The position numbers were made by a program, and so were the translations under genes. The notes under the pieces were generated by a model. The model was not told the DNA's origin, did not search any database, and worked only from the letters and a program-made list of their open reading frames with translations. Below are positions 33,829-44,123 of a stretch of 64,000 nt of DNA, piece by piece (the first letter of the stretch is position 1; every line of letters begins with the position of its first letter). The stretch covers positions 72,531,718 through 72,595,717 of the forward strand of contig OZ020267.1 in the NCBI GenBank assembly GCA_963971225.1, read 5' to 3'. This DNA is from Melieria omissa (Eukaryota; Arthropoda; Insecta; Diptera; Ulidiidae).

Positions 33829-36801
33829 CAATAGCTGCTGTCGCGTTAGATTGTGAGTCCACGGATTCAACTGTGGATCCAGTGGGTGCTAACTTTGGGC
33901 CTGTAGTGGCTCCCAGTTATTCAAAGAAGTGCATCAAAATTTATTTCCAAAATGTCTCCGGGATGAGAACTAAAGCTGACTCTGTACGTCTGCTTAGTTC
34001 TTCATTGGATTACGACGTTTTTGTTATTATTGAGACTTGGTTAAATCCAAGTTTCTTTGATTCAGAATTCTTCGACCCAAACTTGTTTAATGTGTTTCGG
34101 AAGGATAGAGACTCTATTCAATCAGGCCTGACAAGGGGTGGGGGTGTTTTGATTGCCGCTAAACGCAATCTACGCTCAGCCATAGTGGAACTCGAAAACA
34201 ATGACACTATTTTAGACCAGCTTTGCGTGCAACTCCAAAGCATGCACGGATTGCTTCTTATATGCGCATCGTATATCCCACCGAATAGTTCTGACGCTAT
34301 TTACAAATCACATGTTGACAACATTTCTTCCATTTGTGCCAAATTTGGTGATAGCGAGCTTTGTGTTTTGGGAGACTTCAATCTGAGCAGTATTACCTGG
34401 AGCAACATCGGGAACTCTTTTGAGCTTACTCCCTCTAATGTAATTTCCTTCAATGAGATGTACGTCATCGACAGTTTTACAAGCTTTGGCTTGTCACAGA
34501 TGAATGGATTTTCCAACAAGCTAAATCGAATACTAGACTTGATCTACATTTCAAGCAACTTAAATAGTAAGGTGATCGAGTGCGACTGTCCTTTTTCACC
34601 TGCTTGCTTACGTCACGTTCCGTTAATAGTTGAGCTTGAATTCTATGAATTCTTTGCACTTCCGACTATATCACACACTATCTCATTTAATTATAATCTT
34701 TGTGATTTTGATGAGTTGGATAATGTGCTTTGTGAAGTCGATTGGGTTGAGTTACTCGCTAGTTCTGTGGTTGCTGACTGTTATACAGTTTTTAAATCGA
34801 CTGTTTTTGATTTATGTCTGGAGTTTATCCCTACTTTACACAGAAAGGTTCATAAACTACCATGGGTTACTAAGGAATTGCAACATCTAAAGAATTTAAG
34901 AAACAAATACTATAAAAAATACAAGGCAACAATGAGTCTTTTCTACTTTTGCAACTCATCTAAAGAGTTACAATAAACTCGCCAAATTGTTGTACAGGAA
35001 CTATATCCGCAATTACGAAGTCGGTATCAAAAGCAACCCTAAAGCCTTTTGGAGCTTTATTAAGTCAAAAAAAGCAGTTTCGGATATTCCATCTTCCGTG
35101 TTCTTTAAGAAGAAATCCGCAAAAACTAAGGAAGATGCCGCAAATATTTTTGCTGAATTCTTCAGCTCGAATTTTGTTTCTGATTTGGGAATTGATGTGA
35201 CTGACTGTCACTTCTCAGACTCACCCATCTCTTTTGGCTCTTTGATCCTAACTGCCGAAGACATTGAAACGGGCATCGCCAATCTTAGTTTCTCGACTCA
35301 AACGGATGCTGATGGCCTTTCTGCTGTACTACTGAAGAAATGTTCCTCTCTTATAAACCCGCTTTTAACAATATTTAACAAATCTCTATCGTCAGGCGTT
35401 TTCATTGATGATTGGAAGAAAGCGTCGATTACTCCTATATTCAAGAGTGGTAACAAGAACGATGTCTCAAACTATCGGCCGATTTCGAAACTGACCTCAG
35501 TTTCTAAACTTTCCGAATGCATTGTCAAAGAAAAGTTAAGTTTTTGTGTCAAGAGCATGATCTCTCCATTCCAGCATGGTTTCGTCAAAGGCAGATCGAC
35601 TACATCTAATCTTACAGTATTCACAGAAGATTGCCTTTCCGCCTTACAGAATGGCAACCAAGTAGACACAGTCTATACGGACTTCGCTAAAGCCTTTGAC
35701 AGAGTTTCTCACAGAATTTTGGTCTCGAAATTAACCAGCATGGGCTTTCATTCAACATTTCTCGAATGGTTGAAGTCATACCTATCCAATAGGCATTGTT
35801 CCGTCGTTCTTGACAACATCTCGTCGCGGCCCTTTGTTGCCACTTCTGGTGTCCCCCAAGGGAGCATTCTTGGTCCTTTGTTGTTTGTCTTATTTATTAA
35901 CGACATTGGATCTTGTTTTTCGTCTGCTAAATTCCTGCTATATGCTGACGATCTTAAAATTTATGCTGTTATTCACAATCTGTCGGACTCTGCTGCCTTA
36001 CAATCGGACCTCGACAATGTTCAGTCTTGGTGCAATGATAATAATCTTTTTTTAAATGTTAGCAAATGCTTTCATGTAACTTTTACTAGGAAAAGAGATC
36101 CCCTTCAAGTATCGTATTCCATCTCTGGCTCCGTGCTACAATCGGTTAATGAAATTAAAGACCTAGGTGTTTTCTTCGACACAAAACTAAGTTTTGCAAA
36201 TCATATCGACCTAGGTGTTTTCTTCGACACAAAACTAAGTTTTGCAAATCATATCAGTTTTATTGTTTCTAAATCTTATGCCATGTGGGGTTTCGTTCGT
36301 CGGAATAGTACTGTCTTTTCGGATCCGTATACAATCAAATTACTTTACACAACCTTTGTCAGGTCTAGATTGGAATATGCCGCGCTAATATGGAGACCAT
36401 ATCACGCATCTTCCATAAACCGAATTGAACGGATACAGAAAGTATTCATTCGGTTCGCTTTGCGTTCGCTGAACTTCAGTGATCCCATACCATCCTACAG
36501 CTCTCGTTGCCTTCTAATTAACTTAAAGTCACTACATGCTAGGCGTTCTCTTCTTGCATGCTCCTTTGTAGTCAGCATTGTATGTGGTGCTATTGATTGC
36601 CCGGATCTTTTAGCAAGAATCGCATTTAATGTCCCTAAACGGAGTCTGCGGAGGGTGGATACCTTCCATTTAGATGTCCCCAGGACGAATTATGCAAGAA
36701 ATGCACCTCTATATAGGGCCTTCTCGGAATTAAACAATGTTACCGATTTGGATCTGTCACTTCCGAAGGGTTTGCTGTTGAATAGTTTAAGTAACTTATA
36801 G
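33756..36801 (+). pseudogene. LINE F ORF2: endonuclease and reverse transcriptase
   Basis: 33756-34976 encodes the endonuclease: IYFQNVSGMRTKADSVRLL, then ETWL, GGGVLIA, LCASYIPPNS, GDFNL. The final catalytic S-D-H-type motif is less clear (CLRHVPLIVELEF). A frameshift near 34930-34985 separates it from 34987-36801, the RT: ADGLSAVLLKK, WKKASITPIFKSGNKNDVSN, NYRPIS, QHGFVKGRSTTSNLT, YTDFAKAFDRVSHRI, GVPQGSILGPLLF, LLYADDLKIYA, then a C-terminal region without zinc knuckles or RNase H. The YADD catalytic centre is intact. Residues translated from 36160-36255 contain an exact in-frame 48-bp tandem duplication (DLGVFFDTKLSFANHI twice). Apart from that and the one frameshift the gene is well preserved, so it is younger than its host LINE E. 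Confidence 0.85.
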
Positions 36802-36852
36802 TTTGTAATAATTATTATATCCTATAGTCAGTAAGGACATTTGTTCATTGGC

Positions 36853-36887
<35 letters not shown>

Positions 36888-36894
36888 ACAATAT

Positions 36895-37509
36895 TATTCC
36901 GGCGGCCATTACTGGCTCACTACCCAACTTGAACCTATGTAAGCTGATAGTGGACATAGTTCATCTCCTTTAGCAAATAGGGTTATAAACTCTTCGCTAG
37001 GCTGCTCCTTAGGAGGTGCGTCAACAAAGGCACCTCGCAGGAGGGAGTCCTTTCTCTTTCGGAACCTAGCGATAAATGACCTGCTTTTGCAACTGAGATG
37101 TACGGGGTGTAAGGTAGTTGCATACGCAGGCGACGTGGCGTTAGCGGTATCTGGGAAGAACATTCCGACACTGGTCGATCTTCTTCAAGGTGCACTGAAC
37201 CTATTGGGATCTTGGTGCTCTCGGATCGGTATGGGTGTTAACCCATCCAAAACTGATTTAGTCCTTTTCACAAGGAGGCACCAAGTTCCTACTTTTGACC
37301 CGCCTTCTCTTTATGGGACTAGTCATACTGTCAGCTCGCAGGCCGAATATCTTGGTCTACTGCTGGGTAGGAAACTTAACTGGAAAGCGATCATACTAGA
37401 AAGGGTTCGCAAGGCCACTGTTGCACTGTACTCCTGCAAAAGAGCAGTTGGCAAAATAATGGGGTCTCCAACCACGAATCATATACTGGATGTATATCTC
37501 CGTGATTAG
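36895..37509 (+). pseudogene. LINE E ORF2: C-terminal part of reverse transcriptase
   Basis: Resumes LINE E after F. PAAITGSLPNLNLCK and stops are followed by a decayed GTSQ-GGVLSPL region (near 37015-37060) and then an open frame with LLLQLRCTGCKVVAYAGDVA, LVDLLQGALNLLGSWCSRIG, NPSKTDLVLFTRR and AEYLGLLLGRKLNW. The catalytic YADD box reads YAGD, so the enzyme would be dead. The frame ends at 37507 (ISVIRPILFYGAVVWW-like continuation in another frame), just before the hairpin at 37523. Confidence 0.8.
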
Positions 37510-37522
37510 GCCCATTCTTTTC

Positions 37523-37585
37523 TATGGAGCAGTAGTATGGTGGACTGCGCTGGATAAGGGCAGTCCACCATACTACTGCTCCATA
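37523..37585. repeat. 26-bp perfect inverted repeat at a LINE/LINE junction
   Basis: Arms 37523-37548 and 37560-37585 are perfect reverse complements, with an 11-bp loop at 37549-37559. The left arm is LINE E coding sequence (the FYGA-VWWTALDK region). Immediately right of the hairpin, at 37588, LINE A RT begins with LLWNIMYDGVLRL. The fold-back thus sits exactly at the switch between two LINE families. Confidence 0.95.
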
Positions 37586-37587
37586 CC

Positions 37588-38664
37588 CTACTTTGGAATA
37601 TCATGTACGATGGAGTATTGAGGCTACATATCCCTAGTAAAGCAAAAATTATTGGTTTTCCAGACTACTTAGCGGTAGTTATAGTGGAAAAACACACACG
37701 CGACATTGTGCGGATCACAAATTAAACAGTGCAGATAATCCAGTCATGGCTGAGGAGCGCAATGTTGAAGCTTGCCGAACACAAAACTGAAGCAGTTCTG
37801 ATTTCTAGCCGGAAAACGCTAGAAACAGTAACAATAAAGGTGGGTGAACACAATATCACATCAAAGCCAGTGGTAAAATATCTCGGGATATTGATTGATT
37901 CAAGGCTTTCGTACAAAAACCACCTAGAGTATTCAAGCAACAAAGCAGCCAAAACCGCGGCGGGCCTGGCAAGATTAATGGCCAACACAAAGGGCCCAAG
38001 GCAACGATGCAGACAGCTACTGGCTGAAGTAGTAAAAAGCACACTTTTGTACGGAGCCCCAATATCAGCCTACCGCTTGTGCGCTCTCCACGTGTGTTCT
38101 GCTTTTCGCACAATCTCAGAAGAAGCGGCATTGGTTGTAGCAGGAAGGTGTTCATTCGACATCTTGGCACAAGAGTCCGTGCAGCAAACATCTGCAGATC
38201 AGCGACGGAAAGACCTCCGCAACGAGCTGCGGCGAAGCAGTACGCAGAAATGGCAACACCAGTGGAACACGGTGCAGAGCGGATGCTGGACACATCGTTT
38301 GATACCAGACCTTAAAAGCTGGATCAACAGAAGGTGGGGAGAAGTAGACTTCTACTTAACCCAAATATTAAGTGGGCATGGGTGCTACCGGGCATACCTT
38401 TACAGGTTTAAAAGGGACTCCTCGCCATTCTGCGAAACCTGTACGAATGTAGATGAGGACGCTTTTCACGTCTTCTTTGTATGTCCTCGGTTCGATAGGG
38501 ACCGACAGAAGTTATCGTCGGTTTTCGGTGAGCAGCGGACGCCCGAAAACTTGATAGCCCATATGACGTCAGCAAAAGCGAAATGGGACGCGGCCTGTAA
38601 TATGGCAGCTGTGGTCATTGCGGGCGTGCGGGTCGCTGAAAGACAGCGCAACAGATGTAGGTAG
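37588..38664 (+). pseudogene. LINE A ORF2: 3' half of reverse transcriptase and C-terminus
   Basis: Frame 37588-38664 begins LLWNIMYDGVLRL, followed by IIGFPDYLAVVI at the place of the YADD box (so the catalytic aspartate pair is lost), an in-frame TAA at 37723, and then KLAEHKTEAVLISSRKTLET, VKYLGILIDSRLSYKNHLEY, LRRSSTQKWQHQW, ILSGHGCYRAYLYRF and the C-terminal zinc-binding CETCTNVDEDAFHVFFVCPR. The pattern matches LINEs B, C and D. Endonuclease and the first half of RT are absent from the A copy. Confidence 0.85.
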
Positions 38665-38876
38665 TAAAAAATCATAACCGTACTCTGACGACGTCGAACA
38701 ATCGACAGACGATTGAGCCTAGTGCTTAAACCCTCCTCCCGACGAAAAACCTAACGGTAGTACCGGGCAGGATAAAGGACGAGAAAGAGGTGGTTTTAGT
38801 GAGGTTAAAGTCCCACACTGACGGTGTATTGGCTTTCGATGCTTTGAATCTCTATAATAAAAAAAAAAACAAAAAA
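38665..38876 (+). other. LINE A 3' UTR and A-rich tail
   Basis: Contains gacgacgtcgaacaatcgac and ccctcctcccgacg words similar to the 3' UTRs of LINEs B and C, ending in an A-rich run at 38857-38876. Confidence 0.6.
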
Positions 38877-39144
38877 CGAACGAACAAATGAACAAACAAG
38901 AACTGTACGTATGCCGCCCTGGTTCGCGGCAAAATAATTTTTTTGGTGCGCAGCCTGGTGTCAGCTTAAAAAGAGTATTCCTTTTTTTTTAATCAAACTG
39001 ACGCTGCCAACAAAGGGTTAATAGAGACTTGATTTATTGGTTTCATTGCAGAAATAACTGAAAACCAGAAAACTGCAAACTCTCAAATATAATTTTGGTA
39101 GTTGTGCTAAACAGACTTGTGAACGCACACAAACACACTCACCG
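38877..39144. other. Microsatellite remainder and unique flank
   Basis: gaacgaacaaatgaacaaacaag looks like the right-hand remainder of the AAAC/AACG array. The rest has no recognisable feature and flanks LINE B. Confidence 0.5.
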
Positions 39145-39157
39145 AGGCACCAGACGA
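39145..39157. repeat. Target-site duplication of LINE B, left copy
   Basis: aggcaccagacga, identical to 44111-44123 on the other side of the poly(A) tail. Confidence 0.85.
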
Positions 39158-39579
39158 TATGAAGAATTGTTATTTTTTAGTGGAGGTCGCATATTTTTTT
39201 CGGCTCCGCAAAACAAAGTGTTTTCTTCTTTTTGAAGTGTGTCTTTGACTACTAAAAGTGTTTATAACAGAGTGATAAAGTATGGTGGATCGAATGCAAA
39301 TAGAATGCGAGTGGCCACTAGCGCAAATTACTGAAACTTGTTTGTAAGGTCAACTTGTGCCGGCGCAGTGAGTTGTCTTTTACATTTTGCTTATCTCTGT
39401 TTATCTTTTCGGCGCCCTTTTGGTGCACCGAGCGTTTATCATTATAAACAAAAACAAAGATCAGCTGACGAAAGCTGAGGATTGCAGCGCGTTGCCAACT
39501 ACACGTGTCGTAGCCAATCGTGCTGTCAAACACTAAACCGCGTTGCCAACTGCTGTTTTTTTTAGAGCCTGGGTGGAGA

Positions 39580-40935
39580 ATGCCGAAGCCGGCGGCCGAT
39601 GAGCCACCCCCTCAGCGGCTGACGCGCAGCAGCAATATTGATGAGGAAGAAAATGTTGCTAATGCGCCCATTTTTGTCAATCTGGCTAAAAAGGGTGTAA
39701 CTCTCCAAACTAAACCTGGCGCGAAAGATTTTGCTACGGTGTGCAGCGCAGTATCTGCACATACTGAAAATGTGCTAGCCGAACCTTTGCACGAGTCTAG
39801 TTCACTAAAGGAGAAAGTAGCAAAGTTGGACAAGCTGCTTAAAAAATTAGCGGCCGAAGTCTTTCTTGATTTGGACAGACGGACCGTCACTAGAGCGCAT
39901 AGGAATATGTTTACTGCAATTCAGGTGCAGTTTTCAGCTGTCGCCGAGGAGATTAGCAAAAGTGAACCCAAAGACCAGTTGGTGAGCACAGCTACACAAA
40001 ACGGCGCGACGCGCACTACTGTTGGTCAAACCGACAAACGCAAAGTTGCAGAGCAGCTAAACAAGAGAACGCGATCCGCTAGCTTAGGTGACACGAGCAC
40101 CGAAGCCCCTTTCACAACTGTGATAAACCCGGCGAAGAAGAAGCGACGACAAGGTGACGCGGATCTTGCCATAAAGCCGCAAATGCCGAAACCCGCACAT
40201 AAGGCAAGGCCCATTGCACGAAGCAAGCCTGATGCAATAATCCTGGAGGCGAAAGCTGGTGCGTCTTATAGCGACATTTTGAAGCTAGTAAAGACGGATG
40301 CGAGTTTCCGAACGGAGGCGGAAAATTTTGTTAAAATACGAAGAACGGCTAAAGGTGAAATGCTTTTCCAGCTAGCAAGAAATACCAAAGAGGATACTAG
40401 CCTACTCCGAGAGAAAATGGCCAAGATAGTCGGCGAGCATGCAGATGTCAAGGCCAAAACGCACGAGGTCATGATCGAGCTTCGCGACTAAGCTGAGTTC
40501 TCAACGAAAGAAGAAGTGGCTGAAGATATAGCTCGCACGTTCCCGTCAATCCCTGCAATATCCCCGGATTGCGTCAAAAGTATGCGCGCAGCGCATGGAG
40601 GTACTCTGACCGCTACCATCGGCGTGCCGGCCGCAGTTGCAAACACGCTACTTAAAGCTGTTAAAGTACGGATTGGTCTCGCAATCGCTCGAATCCGCGA
40701 GAAGGCGGCACACACAAGATGCTATCGGTGTCTCGCTTTTGGTCACACCGCCAAAACATGCAAAGGGGATGATCCTTCCAAGTGCTGCATTAGGTGTGGC
40801 GAAAAAGGGCATTTCGCTAAGGACTGCGGCAGTGCACCTAGCTGTCCACTGTGTAAAGAGGCAGGCGTGCGCCACGACCATCGAATCGGAAGCTACACCT
40901 GCTCAGCGGCGCAGAACCCCCAAATACGATCATGA
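39580..40935 (+). pseudogene. LINE B ORF1 (gag-like, CCHC), one nonsense codon
   Basis: The preferred start is the ATG at 39580 (MPKPAADEPPPQRLTR); an upstream in-frame ATG-like start would add 20 hydrophobic, atypical residues. After a helix/coiled-coil-prone region (residues ~65-130, with LKEKVAKLDKLLKKLAAE) comes a basic stretch with KKKRRQGD, then the gag core: ARSKPDAIILEAKAGASYSD, VKIRRTAKGEMLFQLAR. A TAA at 40489-40491 interrupts it; the same frame continues AEFSTKEEVAEDIART and three knuckles: CYRCLAFGHTAKTC, CIRCGEKGHFAKDC and CPLCKEAGVRHDH. It ends with TGA at 40933-40935, sharing ATGA with the start of ORF2. The protein would package element RNA. Confidence 0.88.
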
Positions 40936-43887
40936 AGATATTTCAGCTGAACCTTAATCACTGCGAAGCTGCACAAGACCTGCTGCAGCCCACGGTAGAC
41001 GAGCTGGGCATCGATGTCGCTATGCTCAGCGAGCCATATCGGGTGCCGTCTAAAATCCCCAACTGGGCAGTTGATGCAACCAAAAAAGCTGCTATCTGGG
41101 TGTGCGGTGCTCACTCAATTGAATCCCTGCCGCAGCCTAGAAGCTATTACGCACAGGCAGTTATCCGGGGAATACACTTTTTCAGCTGCTACTTCCCTCC
41201 TAGCTTAGCACACGACGCTTTCGAGCAGGCGCTGGACGAACTCGTAAACGACGCAAGGAACAAGTCACCGGTGGTAATCGCAAATGATTTCAATGCGTGG
41301 TCTACGACATGGGGTAGCGTGCGAACAAACAAGCGTGGCTTAGCTGTCATGTCCGCACTCGCTGCTTTAAACGTAACGTTGCTAAACTCGGGCAATACTC
41401 CGACCTTCGAAAAGGGTGGCGCATCGTCTGTCATCGATCTCACGTTCTCCACCCCCTGTCTCGCACATAACTCTAAATGGCAGGTTGCAGACACTTATAC
41501 TCATAGCGACCACAACGCCATCACTTTTGAGTTAAATGCGAGGTCGCGAGCCACTAGACAACAAGTGAAGCAAGGGTGGATAGAGCACAAGCTGGACCGA
41601 GGCATTGGAACTGCAACTTACTGAGTTGATTTTCACTCCATGTTCAAGCCCTAAAAAGAGTGTGGGTCTTTTCATGCAGCAGCTGAAAGACCTCTGCGAT
41701 GCGTCTATGCCGAGAAAAGCCGCGGGTACCTATAAAAAGCCCGTCTATTGGTGGAACTGCGAAATCGCGGCACTTCGCGCCAACTGCAACCGTCTGAGAC
41801 GCCTTGTACAGCGTGCCGTGCGACGTGACAGGCCCTGTGTATACGCAGCGGAGTACAAACGCAACAAGGACGCACTGCGCAAGGCGATTAAGGCTAGCAA
41901 GAAAAAAGCTTTCAGCGACCTGGTAGAGCAGGTAGAGCAGACCCCGTGGGGCAACGCCTACAAAGTCGTAGTGAAGAAATTCGGCAGGAGGCAATCTCAG
42001 CCGCCCTTAGGCTCGTCTCTGATGAACCGCATAGTCTGCAAGCTTTTTCCGCACTCGCCGCCACGGTGTCAGTCTTCCCGTGCCTGCGTTCGCGACATGG
42101 CTGAGCCGTTTTCGCCAGATGAGATCCTTGCAGCGGCAAGCAGACTCAAGCCTCGTAAGGCCCCAGGCCCGGACGGCATCCCGAACAGCCTCCTAAAAGT
42201 AGCAATCAACTCGAAACCGACAGTCTTCTCTGACGTCTTTTCATACTGCTTACAGTTCGGCGTCTTCCCACGCTGCTGGAAACGACAGCGCTTAGTGCTT
42301 CTACCAAAAGCAGGTAAGCCTCCTGGTGAAGCATCTGCATACAGACCACTTTGTATGTTGGACGCAATGGGGAAACTGTTTGAAAGATTGCTCTGCAGCA
42401 GACTCGAGCAGTTCACAGAAGGCCCAAACGGACTCTCTCCGTTACAATTTGGTTTCCGTGAGAAACGCAGCACCACGGATGCTATAGCCACCCTAGTAGA
42501 CATCGCTACGAAGGCAATTGAGGGGAAACGTTGGAGAGAAGGCTCAAAGCAGTACTGCGCTGTCGTGACGCTTGATGTGCGAAACGCCTTCAACTCGGCC
42601 AGCTGGGACAGAGTCCTCGCCGCGCTTCGCAATATGGGTACGCCCGAGTACTTAATGCGCGTAATCGACAGCTACCTCAGCAATCAGCTGCTGACGTTCG
42701 ATACGAGTGATGGGGCACGCAAGCACATAGTCACGTGCGGCGTGCCACAAGGGTCCGTCCTAGGACCATTACTCTGGAACGCCATGTATGACGGCCTACT
42801 ACGCACACGGGTACCCGCCGGAGTGACGATCATAGGATACGCCGACGACGTAGCTCTTACCATAGTCGCCAAGCACATTCACGAGGTGAAAGAAAAGGCA
42901 AATGAGACAATCGCGCGATTGACAGCCTGGCTGGAGGAAGCAGGCCTGCAACTCGCTGGTGAGAAAACCGAGGCCCTGCTCATCTCTAGCAGAAAGCGTC
43001 TCGAGGACATCTCGATAACTGTTGGCGGCCACAAGATCAAGTCGCGACCCTCAATCAAATACCTGGGTGTGTTGCTTGATTCCCGATTAAGCTACAAGGC
43101 ACATCTAGTACATGTCGGCGACAAGGCGTGTAACGTGACGACGAAGCTTTCTCGGCTGATGCCAAACATGGGGGGACCCTCCACTCAAGCCAGAGGCCTG
43201 CTGGCTACGGTCAATACCGCTATTATTACGTATGCCTGCCCAGTGTGGCATAAAGCTGCGATGGTTGCATATTATTGCAGGCACCTAAAGACGGCGTATA
43301 GGCTTAACTCGCTACGAGTATGTCGGGCCTTTAGGACGGTATCGGAGGAAGCAGCCGATGTGATTTCAGGTAGACCCCCTATCCAGCTAATCATCCTCCG
43401 TCTCGCAAACGCATACTGGAATAAATGTGGTGCAGAGCAGGCGATTGAAGACACGATCACTGCGTGGCAACGAAGCTGGAGCTCTACCACAAAAGGCACC
43501 TGGACGCGAGTGCTCATACCAGTGCTAGAACCGTGGCTGAAACGGTCACATGGTGAACTGAACTTCTTCTTGACGCAGTTCCTCTCCGGTCACGGATGTT
43601 TTCGAGCCTACTTGTTCAAGTACAAACATGTAGACAGCCCTGACTGCAACCTTTGCAGCGGTGTCCCGGAAACTGCATACCATGTTTTCTTCCAATGCGA
43701 TAAATATAGCCGCGAGAGAGCGGACTTGGCAGAGGCTATCGGTAGCGCTGTGACGCCCAGTTCGCTGATGCTGTACATGCTGACATCAGCTGAGGGCTGG
43801 GAGCGAGCATGTAGGTGCATCGCCAGGATAATGCTTATACAGAGGCAAGACTTACGGGACAGCTCGGGGACAAATATGAGTAACTGA
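40932..43887 (+). pseudogene. LINE B ORF2 (endonuclease, RT, zinc knuckle), one frameshift
   Basis: The start ATG at 40932 overlaps ORF1's TGA. The endonuclease holds FQLNLNHCEAAQDLL, LSEPYRV, CYFPPS, NDFNAWSTTWGSV (N where most copies have G before D), LLNSG-TPTF, VIDLTF and YTHSDHNAITFEL. Near 41600 one base is lost (HKLDRG... versus ALELQLTELIF), moving to the frame 41605-43887. RT motifs follow: RKAPGPDGIPNSLLK, RLVLLPKAGKPPGEASAYRP, QFGFREKRSTTDAI, VTLDVRNAFNSASWDRV, CGVPQGSVLGPLLWNAMYDG and IIGYADDVALTIVAKH, i.e. the YADD catalytic box is intact. The C-terminus has FLTQFLSGHGCFRAYLFKYK and the knuckle CNLCSGVPETAYHVFFQC. Length is normal for R1-clade ORF2 (about 980 residues). Apart from the single frameshift it would be functional; a base-call error would also explain it. 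Confidence 0.9.
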
Positions 43888-44090
43888 CTATCCGTCCGTC
43901 CGAACGAACGACAACTTTCGACTGAGTATTCATACTCATGTCCAGACGTAGCTGAACGCTAAGTTTTCCGCCTTCATCGTGAAGTAATACCTTGCGGTGG
44001 TGCCACGATGAAGGAACACGGACTGAGATTACAGGGGTTTTAGCGTGTGAAAGTCGCGCACTCGTTTGGCTCTTAATGCTTTCCCCTACT

Positions 44091-44110
44091 GAAAAAAAAA
44101 AAAAAAAAAA
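44091..44110 (+). other. LINE B poly(A) tail
   Basis: A run of A after GAAAA, directly abutting the right target duplication. Confidence 0.9.
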
Positions 44111-44123
44111 AGGCACCAGACGA
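44111..44123. repeat. Target-site duplication of LINE B, right copy
   Basis: aggcaccagacga, the same as 39145-39157. Confidence 0.85.

Larger units (their letters stand above)
33595..36890 (+). mobile_element. LINE F (Jockey/CR1-like), 5'-truncated insertion
   Basis: Starts within the end of an ORF1 and continues through a complete ORF2 to a 3' UTR and a TAAA-type tail (36855-36890). It splits the RT of LINE E. It has no RNase H domain. 5' truncation with a 3' simple-repeat tail fits target-primed insertion. I did not find a convincing target duplication. Confidence 0.75.
30187..37548 (+). mobile_element. LINE E (DUF4780 ORF1, endonuclease/RT), interrupted
   Basis: A second LINE, in the same orientation as A, follows where A's gag ends. 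It carries a DUF4780 ORF1 (30669-32203) and an ORF2 whose endonuclease (32184-33194) and start of RT (33195-33590) are separated from the rest of the RT (36895-37509) by LINE F. The 5' boundary is approximate. The 3' end of E is missing: at 37548 the sequence enters a perfect hairpin and resumes in LINE A. RNase H or C-terminal domains are absent. Confidence 0.65.
28665..38876 (+). mobile_element. Composite LINE block (LINE A with nested LINEs E and F)
   Basis: The outer parts are R1-clade: a gag-like ORF1 at 28984-30160 and the RT 3' half/C-terminus at 37588-38664, with a 3' UTR ending in an A-rich tail at 38857-38876. The middle (about 30187-37548) belongs to a DUF4780 LINE, itself split by a Jockey/CR1-like LINE (33595-36890). 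The 9-bp word cgaacgaac flanks the block at 28656-28664 and 38877-38885; the DNA beyond 38877 (gaacgaacaaatgaacaaac) is a continuation of the AAAC/AACG microsatellite. So the block appears to have landed within that array. Because the flank is repetitive, the duplication is suggestive only. Confidence 0.65.
39158..44110 (+). mobile_element. LINE B: near full-length R1-clade retrotransposon
   Basis: 4,953 bp between perfect 13-bp direct repeats, with a 5' UTR (39158-39579), ORF1, ORF2, a 3' UTR (43888-44090) and a poly(A) tail (44091-44110). The flanks are ordinary DNA, not 28S rDNA, so this is not the classic rDNA-specific R1. Only one nonsense codon (40489) and one single-base frameshift (about 41600) were seen in the coding region, which argues for recent insertion. 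RNase H is absent. Confidence 0.9.

Noticed and set aside
38877..44123. Insertion of LINE B in 28S rDNA, as for classic R1
   Set aside because: The flanks contain no rDNA-like sequence; the 13-bp duplication is unrelated to the R1 site as far as I can tell.
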